64,000 bases of DNA from Galerina marginata (taxonomy: Eukaryota > Basidiomycota > Agaricomycetes > Agaricales > Galerinaceae), in assembly GCA_023014335.1 (NCBI GenBank), contig JAECYW010000017.1, forward strand, positions 1,178,001-1,242,000, written 5' to 3'. Position numbers and translations under genes: made by a program. Of this stretch, positions 33,034-44,822 are shown piece by piece. Each line of letters opens with the position of its first letter. Position 1 is the first letter of the stretch. The notes under the pieces were generated by a model. That model had not been told where the DNA came from, did no database searches, and worked only from the letters and a program-made list of their open reading frames with translations.

Positions 33034-33366
33034 ATGGTCGAAATGCAAGGATCAGCCCACTTGGCGCCAGCAGTACCATCTCGTGAATTTCGTAATGCGC
33101 TTGCTTTGCATCAGCTAGAAACAAATACCAGTTCTCTAGTTCAGATGTATAGACTTACTTTTTGGCCAGCATGTCGGAAGATAGAGGAATAGAATTTCAG
33201 TGCATAAAGGATAAGAAGATACATGTCCACCATCTGACATTATCAGGAGCATTGTATCGATGATATTGATAATACTGTACAGCGTGGAAGATTGCAAAAG
33301 CTTTGATAAGATATATGGCATGTTAACGGAAAGAAAGTGGAATAGATACTAAAATAGTCATGTTCA
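33034..33366. other. Intergenic, convergent 3' ends
   Basis: 333 bp between stop codons of ATXN3 and the RING ligase; A/T-rich 3' UTR-like sequence. Small open frames here are not credible genes. Confidence 0.45.
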
Positions 33367-35584
33367 TTACAAACCAGGATACATTGACGTATCAGGAGCT
33401 GTTGGCATATAAGGATCGGTAGGATCGCTTTCGTCACCACGCCTTGTATGCTGTCGTCTATGGGCGAAACGCAAATATCGAGAAAATCGGCCAGCGTTTC
33501 CGTGTCCTCGAGGGTGTGAAATGTAGTTGTCCATTTCCTCCTCTTCCTCGACCTCGTCGTCTGGATTACCAGAGAGCATATTTTCGAGAGCAAGGAAATC
33601 TGCATGTCAAAAAATATATATTAGTAAAACCGTGATATCAAAAAAACAACCAGGACGGACCGTGACGGCAGATCGGACAGGAACTAGATAGTTTGAGCAG
33701 CCAAGGGTCGACGCAATGTTGGTGGAAACAATGTTTGCCTTCGCATGGCAAGACACGGATATCATCGCCTTCCTCGAAATCCACAATGCAAATTGGACAG
33801 GTTTCACGACCGATAGAGGCAGGAACAACGTCATCCCGTCCTGATTGGGAAGGTGCCTCAGCAGTGACAGCACCATCTCTTGAAGAGCCTTCACCCAGAT
33901 CAGCCGGTCGCATTGGTTTGTTTGCGGAGGTGTCACTGGGACTGGGAGAAAGAGGACGAGCTGCGATATGGGGTATTTCTGGAGCCACAACCAGGGTCTC
34001 TTTCTCTGACGGCTGGACGGGGGCAGAGCCCGAGCTCGTTGGTGGTGCAAGAGACACGGTAGGCACGCCGGCAGACTCCTTCGGTGGTAACGACTCCATT
34101 TCGATATTATAGCCTTGACTCTGAATTTCGACATCCTTGTCTCGAGTACTTCCTGAGGTGGATGAATGTTGGTCACGGTATGGCGTTGCTTGAGCACTTC
34201 CGAATTTGACAATGGGGAAAGTATCGAGAATGGCCCGAGTTAACCCTCTAGCACGACTTTGGGGGGGACCACCGTCCCCGCCCATTCTCGCACGAGGGCC
34301 ATATCGTTCCGGATGTCGAATCGCTCTGATCGCCTACAGTCCGGTTAATACGTGCCGCGGGATGTTGAAATGAATGGCTTACACCCGAGACAATGACGAT
34401 ACAAAATAGAGCAGAAACACATCCGGTAATGGCATAGAGAATAATCCTGGATAATTATGAGATTCATCCAAGAGAGAAGAAAGGGGGTAAACACACATAG
34501 CAAGAGCAGTGTTCGGTGAACTCGAATTTCCTGAGGGGTTGCCTCCAGCAGCGCTACCTGGATTCGATGGACCGCTATTGTCGCCTGTAGCATTGTAAGC
34601 TTGGAGTACAGCCAACAGGTATCCAGGCGATACCGGAGAGCTCGAGTTGATAGATCGCAGGATGTCGTTTGCCGACTCGTTCAGCATTTTAGAGTCATAT
34701 GCGTACAGACTTTTGTTCTGAGGACTAAGTTGACCGAATTGATATTCAATGAGATGCGAACTTGTGCTGCTCTGTGTAGAGAATATGTCGAAGACCTGGT
34801 CGAATGTGGACGGATCAGAGTATTCGGGATTTATGACGCATGCTGTGGAGGTCAAGGAGTAAAGTAACTGATTGATGATAGTGAAAACATGTAGAAACAG
34901 GAAGAGCCAAGTACTCACTGCTGACACAGCTCCTTTATCCCGAGCCAAGGTGAATATATCCTCATCCATCGAAGCATTCGTAGCATTCTTATCGCAGGAG
35001 ACCAGAGCTATCCACGGAGTCAAGGCTAGAGAGGAGTTGAGTACCATTCAAGCAACGACTGTGTATCAACTCACTCGGTGAGGTGAGATTGTTTGCCATT
35101 TCCTCCGAAAAGTGGACCAAAACACCCTTGGGAAAATGTGAACGGAACAACAGAAGGGCGAGAGGAGACGGTCTACCTTGCTGATTCCGTTGCTGCCGTT
35201 CCCGGCCAGTTGGTATGAGACATGTTCTGAGTATGAGCTACGGAAAGACTCGATTCAGCAAATAAAGCGAAAGAGAAAAGACACGCCGCACCCATTCGAG
35301 AACCACTGCATTTGAAGATTTGAAATATCCGTCACATTAAGGCCGCCAGCGATGGCATCGCGGGTTGAATTTGTAGGAGATGCGGGTATATAGGAATTGA
35401 CAGGCAGGCCGAAACCGAGAACGAAAACAAGCCCCAGAAAGAGCATTGGGAGGACAGGGGTATTGAAGAGAGAGTGGAGGGACCTGAGAAGAAATGGTTT
35501 CGGGCCTTGCCCACCTAGGCCAGATAAAAGCTGGCAGGAGCGAAAGAGACCGTGGAACACACGCGGAGAGCAGACACTTATCAT
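33367..35584 (-). CDS. PA-TM-RING type membrane E3 ubiquitin ligase
   Basis: Exons 35292-35584, 35177-35237, 35075-35126, 34919-35025, 34497-34867, 34383-34446, 33661-34333 and 33367-33599; 617 residues. The N-terminal hydrophobic segment (PMLFLGLVFVLGFGLPV) acts as signal anchor or signal peptide. A lumenal region with N-glycosylation sequons (NSTRD, NVTD, NATNAS) and PA-like elements (LTPWIALVSCDKN, ARDKGAVSALLYS) follows, then one span (IILYAITGCVSALFCIVIV). The long cytosolic tail bears a RING-H2 finger: CPICIVDFEEGDD.. LPCEGKHCFHQHCVDPWL.. SSSCPICRHG. Such ligases ubiquitinate cargo in endosomes, Golgi or vacuole. Identity of the domain set is firm; the substrate is unknown. Confidence 0.88.
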
Positions 35585-35771
35585 CACACGTGATCTCGCT
35601 CTTCGGCGGGGGCTATTTTTATGCGTGTGTTATGCCTATTAGTATCATATCTACGTTAACTCGGATTCCACAGGCTCGGTATGTGAGCCTCTTTCCGGGA
35701 AAATATGCCCACCCGATGCAACACCAACAAAATAGCGTGTAAATATACCGCAAACCTGGAGTGCGTAGGCA

Positions 35772-38256
35772 CTATATCCCGCTTCCTCTCTTCAAACTTT
35801 GCATCATTTGAGCAAGAGACATTCGATTTGAAGAATTTGCTCCTTCGTTTTGATGCATAGCTTCCGCATACCTTCGAAAACAGTTAGATCAGTGCATGGC
35901 CTGCAGTGAAAGGCGACCTACAGCAGTTTGTAGCGAACGAGTTCCTCTTCCATTTCTTCGTTCTTCAAGCGTTGCTTCACAAGCTCGTTCTTTCGTCTAT
36001 ATTAGCGGACGAAAAACCAGTTGAACGGATGGATAGACGGACCAAAACCTCAACGTGTTCCACGTTCAGTTGAGCGAGGTTGTTTTCAAGAGCTTTGCTG
36101 CCAGGCCCGTAAATTAATTTTGCTGCGGTGGTTCAGAATCCCAAGCAAAGACTACCTACGCTTGATTTGACAGTGCCCTATTGCTACTTCTGAGTTCGTC
36201 GATTAGCACGGCGTGTTTGTTGGTTTCACGCTGAAAATTCCCCGGATGGCTCGTTTCATGTACAGCGTTCATTGATGCGTGGGAGATACATACCACAATA
36301 TCTTCATATTCATGCCTGTAGCAGTCCAGCATGAACGGAGTTACGCGCAACGACGTGGCATCCGTCACAAATTCGTCTACTCGATATTTTTGAGCTTCAT
36401 GTCCGGAAAGGCCGTCTATTGGGCTGACCTAGGAGTTTAACGTAAACAACCACAGCGAGATGGAATGAAAGCTAACATACAAGATAGCAATCAAATAATT
36501 TGGTATTCAAAAACGATAGAATTTCGTCAAATTTCAACGAGAGGAGTATTTCTTCGTTCTTCTTCAACAGCATGATGCTGAAGCCGAAAATTGCCTCAAT
36601 GCCATTGGCAAGACAGTTGTCGTATATTCGAAATACAATATCGAGAGGAAATCTAAGCGGAAATCAGCACTTCAGAAATTTGGACAGTTACGCCGTGCAC
36701 ACCGGTAACTGAATAAGGTCAAAAACCACTGTGAACAGAACATGCTGGATTTGACCCCTTGGCGCAAGAAATGAACATGAAGAACGGGTAGGAGTTCTTC
36801 AACGAGGCGGTCAAACTAAACCAAAATGAGACATAAAAATAGGGTCTGACTAATTCTGCCTACTTGGAACTAATAAATTCCGTATTAGTTAATTGACGAT
36901 GACACGGCTAAATCACTCACGAGGCGCAGCTGGAGCTTTGGCATTTCTGGCAAAAAATGACCTTGGAGATCATACACAGACATCAATCTCACTAAAAGGG
37001 AAAATGCCTCCTCGTCTGGCATCTGCAATTTCTCGTGAATTGTCAATTCAAAGTGCCGGTGACCTAGCTTACGTTCAAGAGCAAAATTGCCACAATGAAT
37101 GGGAGCCCTTGACAATAACCGACTTGAGGATCATATCTTGGCGGTGCACGGAAGGCTTCATATACAAGTCAATTCAGAAAAAGACTGTTGGCGTACAGGG
37201 AGTAAGCCTTCAATACGTTGAAAAGATTTTCCTGTCCTATGCCCTGGCCGTCGGTAAAGAAATCGTGGTGAGGGAAAGTTCTAATAGCGTTGATCAGTCC
37301 GAGGGGAGGATCAGGGTTCCAAATCTTTACCTTCCGAGATCCCTTGTAATTGCCTTCTCGTGCGTACTGGTTTCCTTCAACAACCTGAGATACGCCGCCT
37401 CCAGTTCTGGGTCTTTGGAGGCAGCCCTATTTAAAGCGTCATGGATGTCAAACCGCATAACGAATGGATGGATGTTAAGGAGAGCAATTACATATGCTGC
37501 CACATCATCCCGCGAAGTGTGGCGGGGATGCCTTTCTGAATAGCTTGAGCGAGTTCTTCAGGGCGATGCGAAGCAAAGCTGCGATAGTCTCAAAGCATAT
37601 TCATTAACTGGCACGGAGAGATTATGTGGAATCAGCCTACCAGATATTACAGCTCCCCAGAAATCTAAAAGCGTTTCCCTGTCAGTTTAGGAGATAAACC
37701 GAGAAGTCAGAGGCTCCTCACCCCAATCAATAACACCCTCTGCGTTACTGTGCTCTTTGGTATCCTTTTCGTGCAACCGAGCAAATTCTTCCTGCAATTT
37801 GAGTTGGCCATCAATGCTCCCCCGTGAATTCGCGCCAGTTTCCTGCAAGTCAAGACGATTCATAAATAAGGAGAGGTTCGGTTGCTCATGAACAGAACGA
37901 ATTGCGGTGGTCGACGCTGTTTTTCGATGCGTTTTCGGGGATGGTAAATCAACAAGAGTGGTTGAGGAAAAGGAGGAACTCCTTGGCCGACTAGGAGCAA
38001 CATCTCGGGGGTGGGATACGTCTGTCTCTGGGATAGGCGGCCGTGCAGTCAGAGCGATCGGAGAGAACGTGTCGTCATCGAGAGCAATGTCGTTAAACTC
38101 GGACACGGCAAGAGATTCGCGCACTAGAGACTTGTCATTAAAGGTTTCGGTAACCTGTGGAGAACGTAAAGATTCCAGTGGGTCGGGCTGCATGCGTGCG
38201 GCCACGACTGGAGGTAGCTTCAAGTTGAAAGTATTAACTTGGCTTGTACTAGTCAT
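35772..38256 (-). CDS. TBC-domain Rab GTPase-activating protein, Gyp5-like
   Basis: Fifteen exons: 37722-38256, 37641-37664, 37492-37588, 37331-37426, 37197-37280, 37073-37136, 36921-37022, 36864-36869 (6 nt), 36703-36815, 36481-36652, 36294-36428, 36160-36230, 36043-36097, 35922-35989 and 35772-35871; 573 residues. The N-terminal about 180 residues are disordered and Ser/Pro-rich. The TBC domain follows (ELAQAIQKGIPATLRGMMW), with the arginine finger in TRDLGRTFPHHDFF and the glutamine finger in VGYCQGLPFIVA, both needed for dual-finger GTP hydrolysis. A C-terminal coiled coil (ALENNLAQLNVEHVEVLNEL) ends the protein. Gyp5/Gyl1-type proteins act on Ypt1/Sec4 in exocytosis; the layout fits, but the substrate Rab is inferred. 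Confidence 0.9.
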
Positions 38257-38689
38257 CGCCAATCGGTATTCAATTTGCTGCGTTCATGTGGCGGCGAATG
38301 AAGAATGTGATGAAGAAGACCTGCTTCCTAGTCGCGATAAACTGGGATGACGGTGAGCAAAGAATAAGCTGGTGCTTATTTAACCTGACCCAGGTTTGCT
38401 CGTCCCATTATGTAATTCAATCTAGTTTACTTAATTCTGGTACAACACCGAGCGACGGAGGGTATGTCTGCTTCTAAAGAGTGGCAGAAACGTAGATGAA
38501 ATAATGAGGGAGGTATACAAGAGACCCAAGCTGCTCAACAGATGTTTATGTGATACAAAGGGAAACAAAAATTATAATTTAGGATGTATATCTTACAATA
38601 TGCGCAGAATAGATTGTAGTGGTAGTGTTCCCAAGAGCAAGAATCGGATAATCAAAAAGAGATAACCGGAGGAGAGAGTGTCCATGGAT
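38257..38689. other. Intergenic between two leftward genes
   Basis: 433 bp: promoter of the TBC gene and 3' flank of the Yippee-like gene. No repeat or RNA gene seen. Confidence 0.4.
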
Positions 38690-39326
38690 TCAGGTGCTGT
38701 AATCCGAATCCGAGCCTGAACCTGACGACGGTCGCCTCGGAGGGTCCATTGGAAGGGTGGGATCAGGTTGAGAAAAGAGGTTTTCTAGCTCGAGGAGAAA
38801 ATGTCCATCTTTCCATGATTCTGTACCCTCATGGGCGCGGACGATTTTCCAGCCAACATAGGCAGTACATGTAGAACAAGTAATCTCTTGCATAGTGTGG
38901 GCGCCAGTGACCATAAGTTGAACACCTGGCTTCGCCAACGCGACGTTATGCCTATCGACCGGTCAGGGTTATCTCGACGCGCAGGATATCGAGGACTACT
39001 GACGTTTCAGTGAACAAGGCGGCTTTGCCTGAGAAGCCTCTGAATGAGCGCGAATCTGGAGGTATCTAAAAACACGAGGATTAAGACGAGGGCAATGATG
39101 TACAGTGATCGAACGTGATACGGACCGCTGATTGGGGAAGAAGGGAGTTATGGGAGGTGATAGATGTGGAACACTTTTTACAGGCGAGAGCGCGAGGGAT
39201 TCTGGGAAGAGGACGCGAGATACGCTTTGCCTGCTGTGGAGGTGCCGGTAGTCTGCGAGGCGTGGAGCCCGAGTCTGGTCTGTGCGTCGAGCTAGTGGAA
39301 GCGTAAGGGCTGAAGTCGTTCGGCAT
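38690..39326 (-). CDS. Yippee-like zinc-binding protein
   Basis: Exons 39126-39326, 39004-39065 and 38690-38951, 174 residues. The Yippee/Mis18-type fold is recognised from paired zinc knuckles CKKC and CSTC about 85 residues apart, with the surrounding motifs FRGFSGKAALFTETHNVAL, MTGAHTMQEITCSTC-like spacing and YVGWKIVRAHE. Yippee proteins are small zinc proteins linked to GID/CTLH-type ubiquitin ligases and cell-cycle processes in other organisms; the role here is unknown. A Pro/Arg-rich extension of about 45 residues precedes the first knuckle and a Ser/Asp tail follows (SSGSGSDSDYST). The start at 39326 is the first ATG; an upstream in-frame TTG is not used. Confidence 0.88.
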
Positions 39327-39461
39327 GTCGAAGGCACAAGTGATGAAGGGGATGAAGAAGGGCGATGACAGCAAGATTGTATTTATTTAGTGCCCAAAGC
39401 TGTGTTGTGACCATCACACGTTTCAACTCGTCCAACATGCCTACTCGCAAATCTTATCTCC
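39327..39461. promoter_or_regulatory. Divergent promoter, Yippee-like / allantoinase
   Basis: 135 bp between outward ATGs. One GATA-factor type site (AGATAAG on the minus strand, about 39452-39458) is present just before the allantoinase start; a single site may be chance. An out-of-frame ATG at 39437 opens a short upstream frame overlapping the main start. Confidence 0.35.
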
Positions 39462-41119
39462 ATGTCCACCATAACGCAGTATCTGCTTTGCACTGGTTCA
39501 AGAGTCCTGCTTCCTGGCGAAGATGAACCAACAGAAGCTTCCATTCTCATTGACAAATCTTCCGGAAAGATCATCACTGTCCGACATGGTCAACACACTC
39601 CTGAGGAACTTGCTATGCACCCAGACCTCGTCGAATGGGTTCAAGCTGGAAATAACATCGTTCTGCCAGGTCTAGTCGAGTAAATATAGGTTAGATGTGC
39701 TGCCCAACCCTTTAACACCTGGCCCAACAGTGCCCACGTCCACCTCAATGAACCAGGCCGTACAGATTGGGAGGGTTTCTGGTCGGGAACAAGGGCCGCT
39801 GCTTCAGGTGGTGTCACCACACTAGTCGACATGCCATTAAACTCTCTGCCGCCAACGACTACGGTCCCGAATCTTGAAGCCAAACGACAAGCAGCTGAGG
39901 GACAATGTCACACTGATGTTGCATTCTGGGGAGGTGTCATACCTGGAAATCAAGTTTGTCTTGGTTCGTTGCAATTATCATTCAATTCTAACGTCGTGGA
40001 ATAGGACGATCTCAAACCCTTGGTCGGAGCTGGCGTTCGCGGCTTCAAGTGCTTTCTTATGGAAAGCGGTGTTGATGTGCATCCTTCACATTGGCTGTGA
40101 CGTTGTTCAGACATCTGATCATTTTGCGGACAGGAATTTCCATGTGTTAAAGAAGGGGATCTAATATTATCGATGAAGGAGCTGGAGGTGAAATTTCTAG
40201 CTTTCCAATGTAATTTCAGATTTTACACTGTCTGCTGGCTGTTGTAGGAAGCTTCTAGTGTTCTTTTGTTCCACGCCGAGCTGGAGGATTCCCCCTTCCA
40301 GATCAAAGGCTCAGATCCCCGGGAATACTCGACATTTTTGGCATCCCGTCCCGAGAAACTGGAGACAAACGCCATTTCGCTCGTTATCAAACTGCTACAC
40401 AGATTCCCAAAATTGCGGTGTCACATCGTTCATTTGTCAGCGGCCTCAGCCCTGCCGATGATACGAGAGGCAAAAGCCGCAGGCCTTCCCCTTACCGTTG
40501 AGACATGTTTTCACTATCTCTGTCTTTCTGCTGAGGATATTCCCGCTGGCCGTGCTGAATTCAAGTGTTGCCCTCCAGTTCGCGAGGCATCAAACCAAGA
40601 TCAGCTCTGGGGTGCTCTGAAAGAAGGGTTGATCAACTGTGTCGTCTCTGACCACAGCCCATGTGTTGTCTCCCTGAAGCGGCCGGACGATGGAGACGTC
40701 ATGGCCGCGTGGGGAGGGATCAGCACACTTGGTCTCGGTCTCAGCTTGTTGTGGACCGAAGGCAAAAAGAGAGGTGTTACCCTGGCTCAGATTGTTGAAT
40801 GGACCTGCATGGGTACAGCGAACCATGCTGGTCTGGGGCATGCCAAAGGGCACTTGAAGGTCGGCTTTGATGGCGACTTTATTTTGTGGGATCCAGAGGT
40901 TGAATACGAGGCATGTCATCTGCGCACTTTTTAATCTTGATACTTGACTGATAACGGAAAAAGGTCAAGAAAGATATATTACAGTATAAAAACAAAATAT
41001 CAGCTTATGAGGGGATGAAACTTCGAGGGCGTGTTGAAAGCACATACCTCCGTGGTAGGAAGATCTTCGACAACCTGGACGGTTTTCAAGGGTTGGCCCC
41101 AGTTGGGAAGCTGCTGTAG
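39462..41119 (+). CDS. DAL1: Allantoinase
   Basis: Exons 39462-39679, 39731-39953, 40005-40076, 40134-40187, 40248-40910 and 40964-41119; 461 residues. It hydrolyses allantoin to allantoate in purine-nitrogen use. Amidohydrolase metal ligands are visible: [10 protein letters not shown], the carbamylated lysine in [30 protein letters not shown] and VVSDHSPC. The C-terminus ([24 protein letters not shown]) is typical. The last intron (40911-40963) is GC-AG (GAG|GCATGT..AAAAAG); the alternative GT four bases on ends in an early stop. No other allantoin-pathway gene lies beside it. Expression is probably under nitrogen control as in other fungi, inferred from pathway. Confidence 0.93.
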
Positions 41120-41316
41120 ATGTTGTGTATACCGTAGTCATTGCACGATGCAGTGACCTGTACATGTATTGTGGAGAAACAGAATTACGTACTTAGTATC
41201 AATAGGAAGAAGAAAGGCATTGAGCAGCGTCCATAAAGCCCCACAGGTGTAAACTGTAAACAACAGACGAAAAATATGCAATACATATTCCCACATATCT
41301 TTCGTATGCCATTATC

Positions 41317-43777
41317 ATGTTCCAGATTCGGGGTTTGGTTCCTCATTTCAACGCATGCCAACCCCTGCGTCTTAACCAAAACTCATGGGTGGCACAAAGA
41401 AGGTGCCTAAGAATACCCAGTGCTCCAAAGCCTGGGCAGAGTAGCTGGCAGAACCTAGGCAGACCTGCAACAAGTCCGTGGATTTTCTACCCGACTTGCC
41501 TGGTAATACTCGGTGCAGCGTGTTTTGTGACTTACCAGACCTCACGACCTTTCAGGCATACCGCCCTCGCTGTCGTGCGATGTTCCAGGGTAGCTGGTGA
41601 GCACCTTCTCTAGACAAAATAGGCATTCATTGACAATTTGACTGCACTCGGACCATGTTAGGTGCTACGGTATCCAGTGCAATTGACTACAAAGTAACCA
41701 TGGTCAGAAAATATGATTCGACGGCCCAGGAGAACGAAGCTTATTCTGTATGCCATACGAGAAGTGCGCATAGGGTTCTGAGGGCATTGTTAGCGAATGG
41801 AGGTCCGTATCCATTGCAAATTCTGACGCCACACTCTACGATGTTGGTCGACTGCAACAGGTGTTTTCATTAAGATGGGCCAGCATATGGCATCGCTAGT
41901 GGTCCTACCTGTCGAGTGGACCGACACAATGAAAGTTTTGCAAGACAAATGCGAGCCAACACCCTATAAGGATCTAGAGTCTCTTTTCATGGATGATATG
42001 GGTGCTCCAATCGCCGAAATTTTCGATGACTTCGATCCTCAACCAATCGGGGTAGCAAGTCTGGCTCAAGTTCATGTCGGGCGTCATAAGGGAAGTGGTC
42101 GGCGTGTTGCTGTCAAGGTGCGATTAATCGATTATCGACACCGGTGTCCCCGGCCTTGGCTGATTGCTTCCTAGCTACAACATCCTCATCTCGCCGAGTT
42201 TTGTGACATTGACATGGAAATGGTGGACGCAACACTTGGTCCGTGAATTCGGCAATTTTGGACATAATTCCTAACCGAACTTCTATTCCACAGGTTGGAT
42301 CAAGTACTGGTTTCCGGAATTCGAATTCACTTGGCTAGGAGTAGGTTCCATGTTGAACGTCGCCTTTTGTTTCTGAAAAGTGGAAATTTAAGGAAGAAAT
42401 GAGGACCAACCTTCCAAAAGAAATGGATTTTGTTCATGAAGCAAACAATGCCGTTCGCACGCAGGTCGACTTTGCTAGCATGCGGACGTCGTTGTACATT
42501 CCGAAAGTTGTCCTTGCGAGTAAGAGGGTTTTGATTATGGAATACATACAAGGCGGCAGAGTCGACGATTTGGCTTACCTAGTAGAGTGCAATATCGATC
42601 GAAACAAGGTTGCCATAGAACTTTCGAGGATTTTCAACCAAATGGTATTCCTAAATGGGTGGTTCCATGCGGTAGGTGCTTCAATCCCCGATTGTCGAAG
42701 TTTTGACGTTGATACCTTGTATGACAGGATCCTCATCCTGGTATTTACTTCATTCCACGGTGATAACTCGTAATTTAAACCACACTCCCAGGTAACCTGT
42801 TGATAAGACCGGCCGGCGAAAATTCTCATTCGCCTTATAACTTTGAGATTGTGCTACTGGACCACGGCCTGTACTTCGATCTGGATCGCGGGTTACGCGT
42901 AAACTACGCCAAACTTTGGCTGGCTCTTATAGCGCCAGCTTCGACGTCTACAATTGCCGATCGACGAAAATACGCAGAGCTGGTTGGTAACATTGGATCC
43001 GATCTGGTTGGCCGCCTTTTGATCTTCCGACTTATTTGCACTCATGGTCTTTGCAGTATCCAGTATTTGAAGCAGCTATTACTGGGAGAGTGGCTTTGGA
43101 AGGAAGCTGGGAAGAAGAACACAATGATTCCCTGAAACGCGCATCCAGCATGATTGACATAGTTCCGCAGACCGACCAGGAAAAGGATGCTATTCGAAAT
43201 GCAGTCATGCAAAAAGAAGGCGTTTTGCTATCAGTATTTGATGTACTCCGTCGAATTCCCAGAAGAGTCCTCATGGTATTGAAGCTGAACGATTTGACTC
43301 GGTATGACATTTTATACCCAAGCTGCACATTTTTTAGCCTTACCATATTCCAGGAGTCTTGACCACGCCCTCATGACTAGCCATTCAAACGTAGGTCGCA
43401 AGCTTCTACTTTTCGTGTCTAAACTTTGGAGCAGATCCGAATATTCCTTGTCACTGCCAAATATTGCTTGTATGCTGTTTGGCAGGATGATAGGAGGAGG
43501 CTTTTCGACACCGTGCAATACAAAGGGCTGTTGTCAATAATGCTTCTATCTGAATATTTTTCGTGCTGGTGGTACGTTTTTCTGATTCGAGAACTTCAGT
43601 AATGTTTGACCTATACTCTATCCCGACAGGAGATATGAAACGGCGTATATTAGATTGTCTCTTCTCGAAACATTCATGGATTTCCAGGCCTATTACAAAA
43701 GACCAAGGGCATGGATCACTGACCTACGGCTCCGAAGCCTTAGAGGAGCACACGATGCATCACTTAGATTGGTATAA
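41317..43777 (+). CDS. ABC1/ADCK-family atypical kinase, mitochondrial (Mcp2/ADCK1-like)
   Basis: Twelve exons: 41317-41596, 41662-41802, 41861-42117, 42175-42238, 42294-42340, 42393-42671, 42728-42740 (13 nt), 42792-43006, 43057-43301, 43354-43390, 43435-43571 and 43630-43777; 620 residues. An Arg/Gln-rich N-terminus followed by one membrane span (WIFYPTCLVILGAACFVTY) suggests the mitochondrial inner membrane. UbiB-family motifs: the K-x-G-Q element FIKMGQHMAS, Ala-rich loop PIGVASLAQVHVG, VAIK-type lysine RVAVKLQHPH, catalytic loop DPHPGN and the metal-binding LLDHG. Yeast Mcp2 influences mitochondrial lipid and coenzyme Q balance; Mcp2/ADCK1 placement is by overall layout and is less certain than the family. 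Confidence 0.9.
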
Positions 43778-43861
43778 GTAATTAATTGCGACCCAGTATA
43801 ATTTATTTAGAAGGATCATAATATTACAATAAACGAAAAAGATACCTCTACTTGGCTACCT

Positions 43862-44508
43862 TCACTTTTTCTTCTGTTCGGCAAAGAACCTGTCAATGGC
43901 ATCTGAACCCTCTTTTAACGTATGCCACTGGAGTAATAGAATGAGATTGCTTGTAACAGACTAGCAATGACCAACACTACTTACCTGGTCCAATGTAAGC
44001 GAGATACCCTTTTTCCCTGGTTTCTCCTCGCCATCTGCACCGTAATATTCGCGTATGTCAACCAACGCTACTCCTTTGAAAGATCTGACGACAGCCCGCT
44101 TCTTCTTTCCTAAATCTATAAACTTGTCGCCTTCCGCATTGGAATGAATTTTAACCTTCCCATCTGTAGGTTGTTCCACTTGAGCTTTCTAAATATTCAA
44201 CAATAGGTCATGTCTGGGGGATACTGCAAAGTTGAAGGAAATTACAGATGAAGAGCCCTTGCTATCGGATTTTGACTTCTTGTTGGCCGGTACTGAGTCT
44301 TTCTGGCAGCAAACAACATATTATTAGATAAGTAGTACTTTATTGGAAACACGGTACCTACTTTTGCAGTTTGTTTTTTGTTAGAGGCAGCCTTAGACTT
44401 TGGAAGCGGTGGTTGAACATCCTCGCTGGCTTCGGCCTCTGAGGAGCTGGCTCCTTCACTGGCAGAAAGGTTGTCATCCTCGTTATCAGAAACTTTTCTT
44501 TTAGGCAT
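43862..44508 (-). CDS. SUB1: Transcriptional coactivator SUB1/PC4
   Basis: Exons 44362-44508, 44246-44302, 43985-44188 and 43862-43927, 157 residues. The N-terminal half is Ser/Glu/Lys-rich (SEGASSSEAEASED), resembling the phosphorylated SEAC region of PC4. The C-terminal single-stranded-DNA-binding domain is complete: DKFIDLGKKKRAVVRSFKG, VDIREYYGADGEEKPGKKG, ISLTLDQWHTLKEG and AIDRFFAEQKKK. It acts with RNA polymerase II in initiation and elongation and in DNA repair. Converges with the ABC1 kinase gene (84 bp apart) and diverges from TOM1. Confidence 0.95.
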
Positions 44509-44822
44509 CTTGTGTTTCCAATAGCCTCCTGTTGGTCTTGCAGTTGGGGTCAATAACGTTCAAGCCAAAGGTCTTCTTGAGGAATCTTGACTCAAACGCG
44601 CCCCGGAACCAACTAATCATGATCGCGTCAGGTCATGTGACAGACGCGTTACTTTATGTCACAAGCAAATTGCGTCAGCAATCTCACTGCAATCCCCCCG
44701 TTGTGCCTACAGTAAACATCGGCTTGAACCTCCGTGCATCACCCTTGACCCATCGTCCACAACTATCATCTACTAGGCGAACGTCCCTTTTCTCTTTATT
44801 TCCCTAGGCTTAGCCGCGGAAA
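44509..44822. promoter_or_regulatory. Divergent promoter SUB1 / TOM1
   Basis: 314 bp between outward ATGs. Pyrimidine-rich sequence precedes the TOM1 start. No further element recognised; no other gene. Confidence 0.35.
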
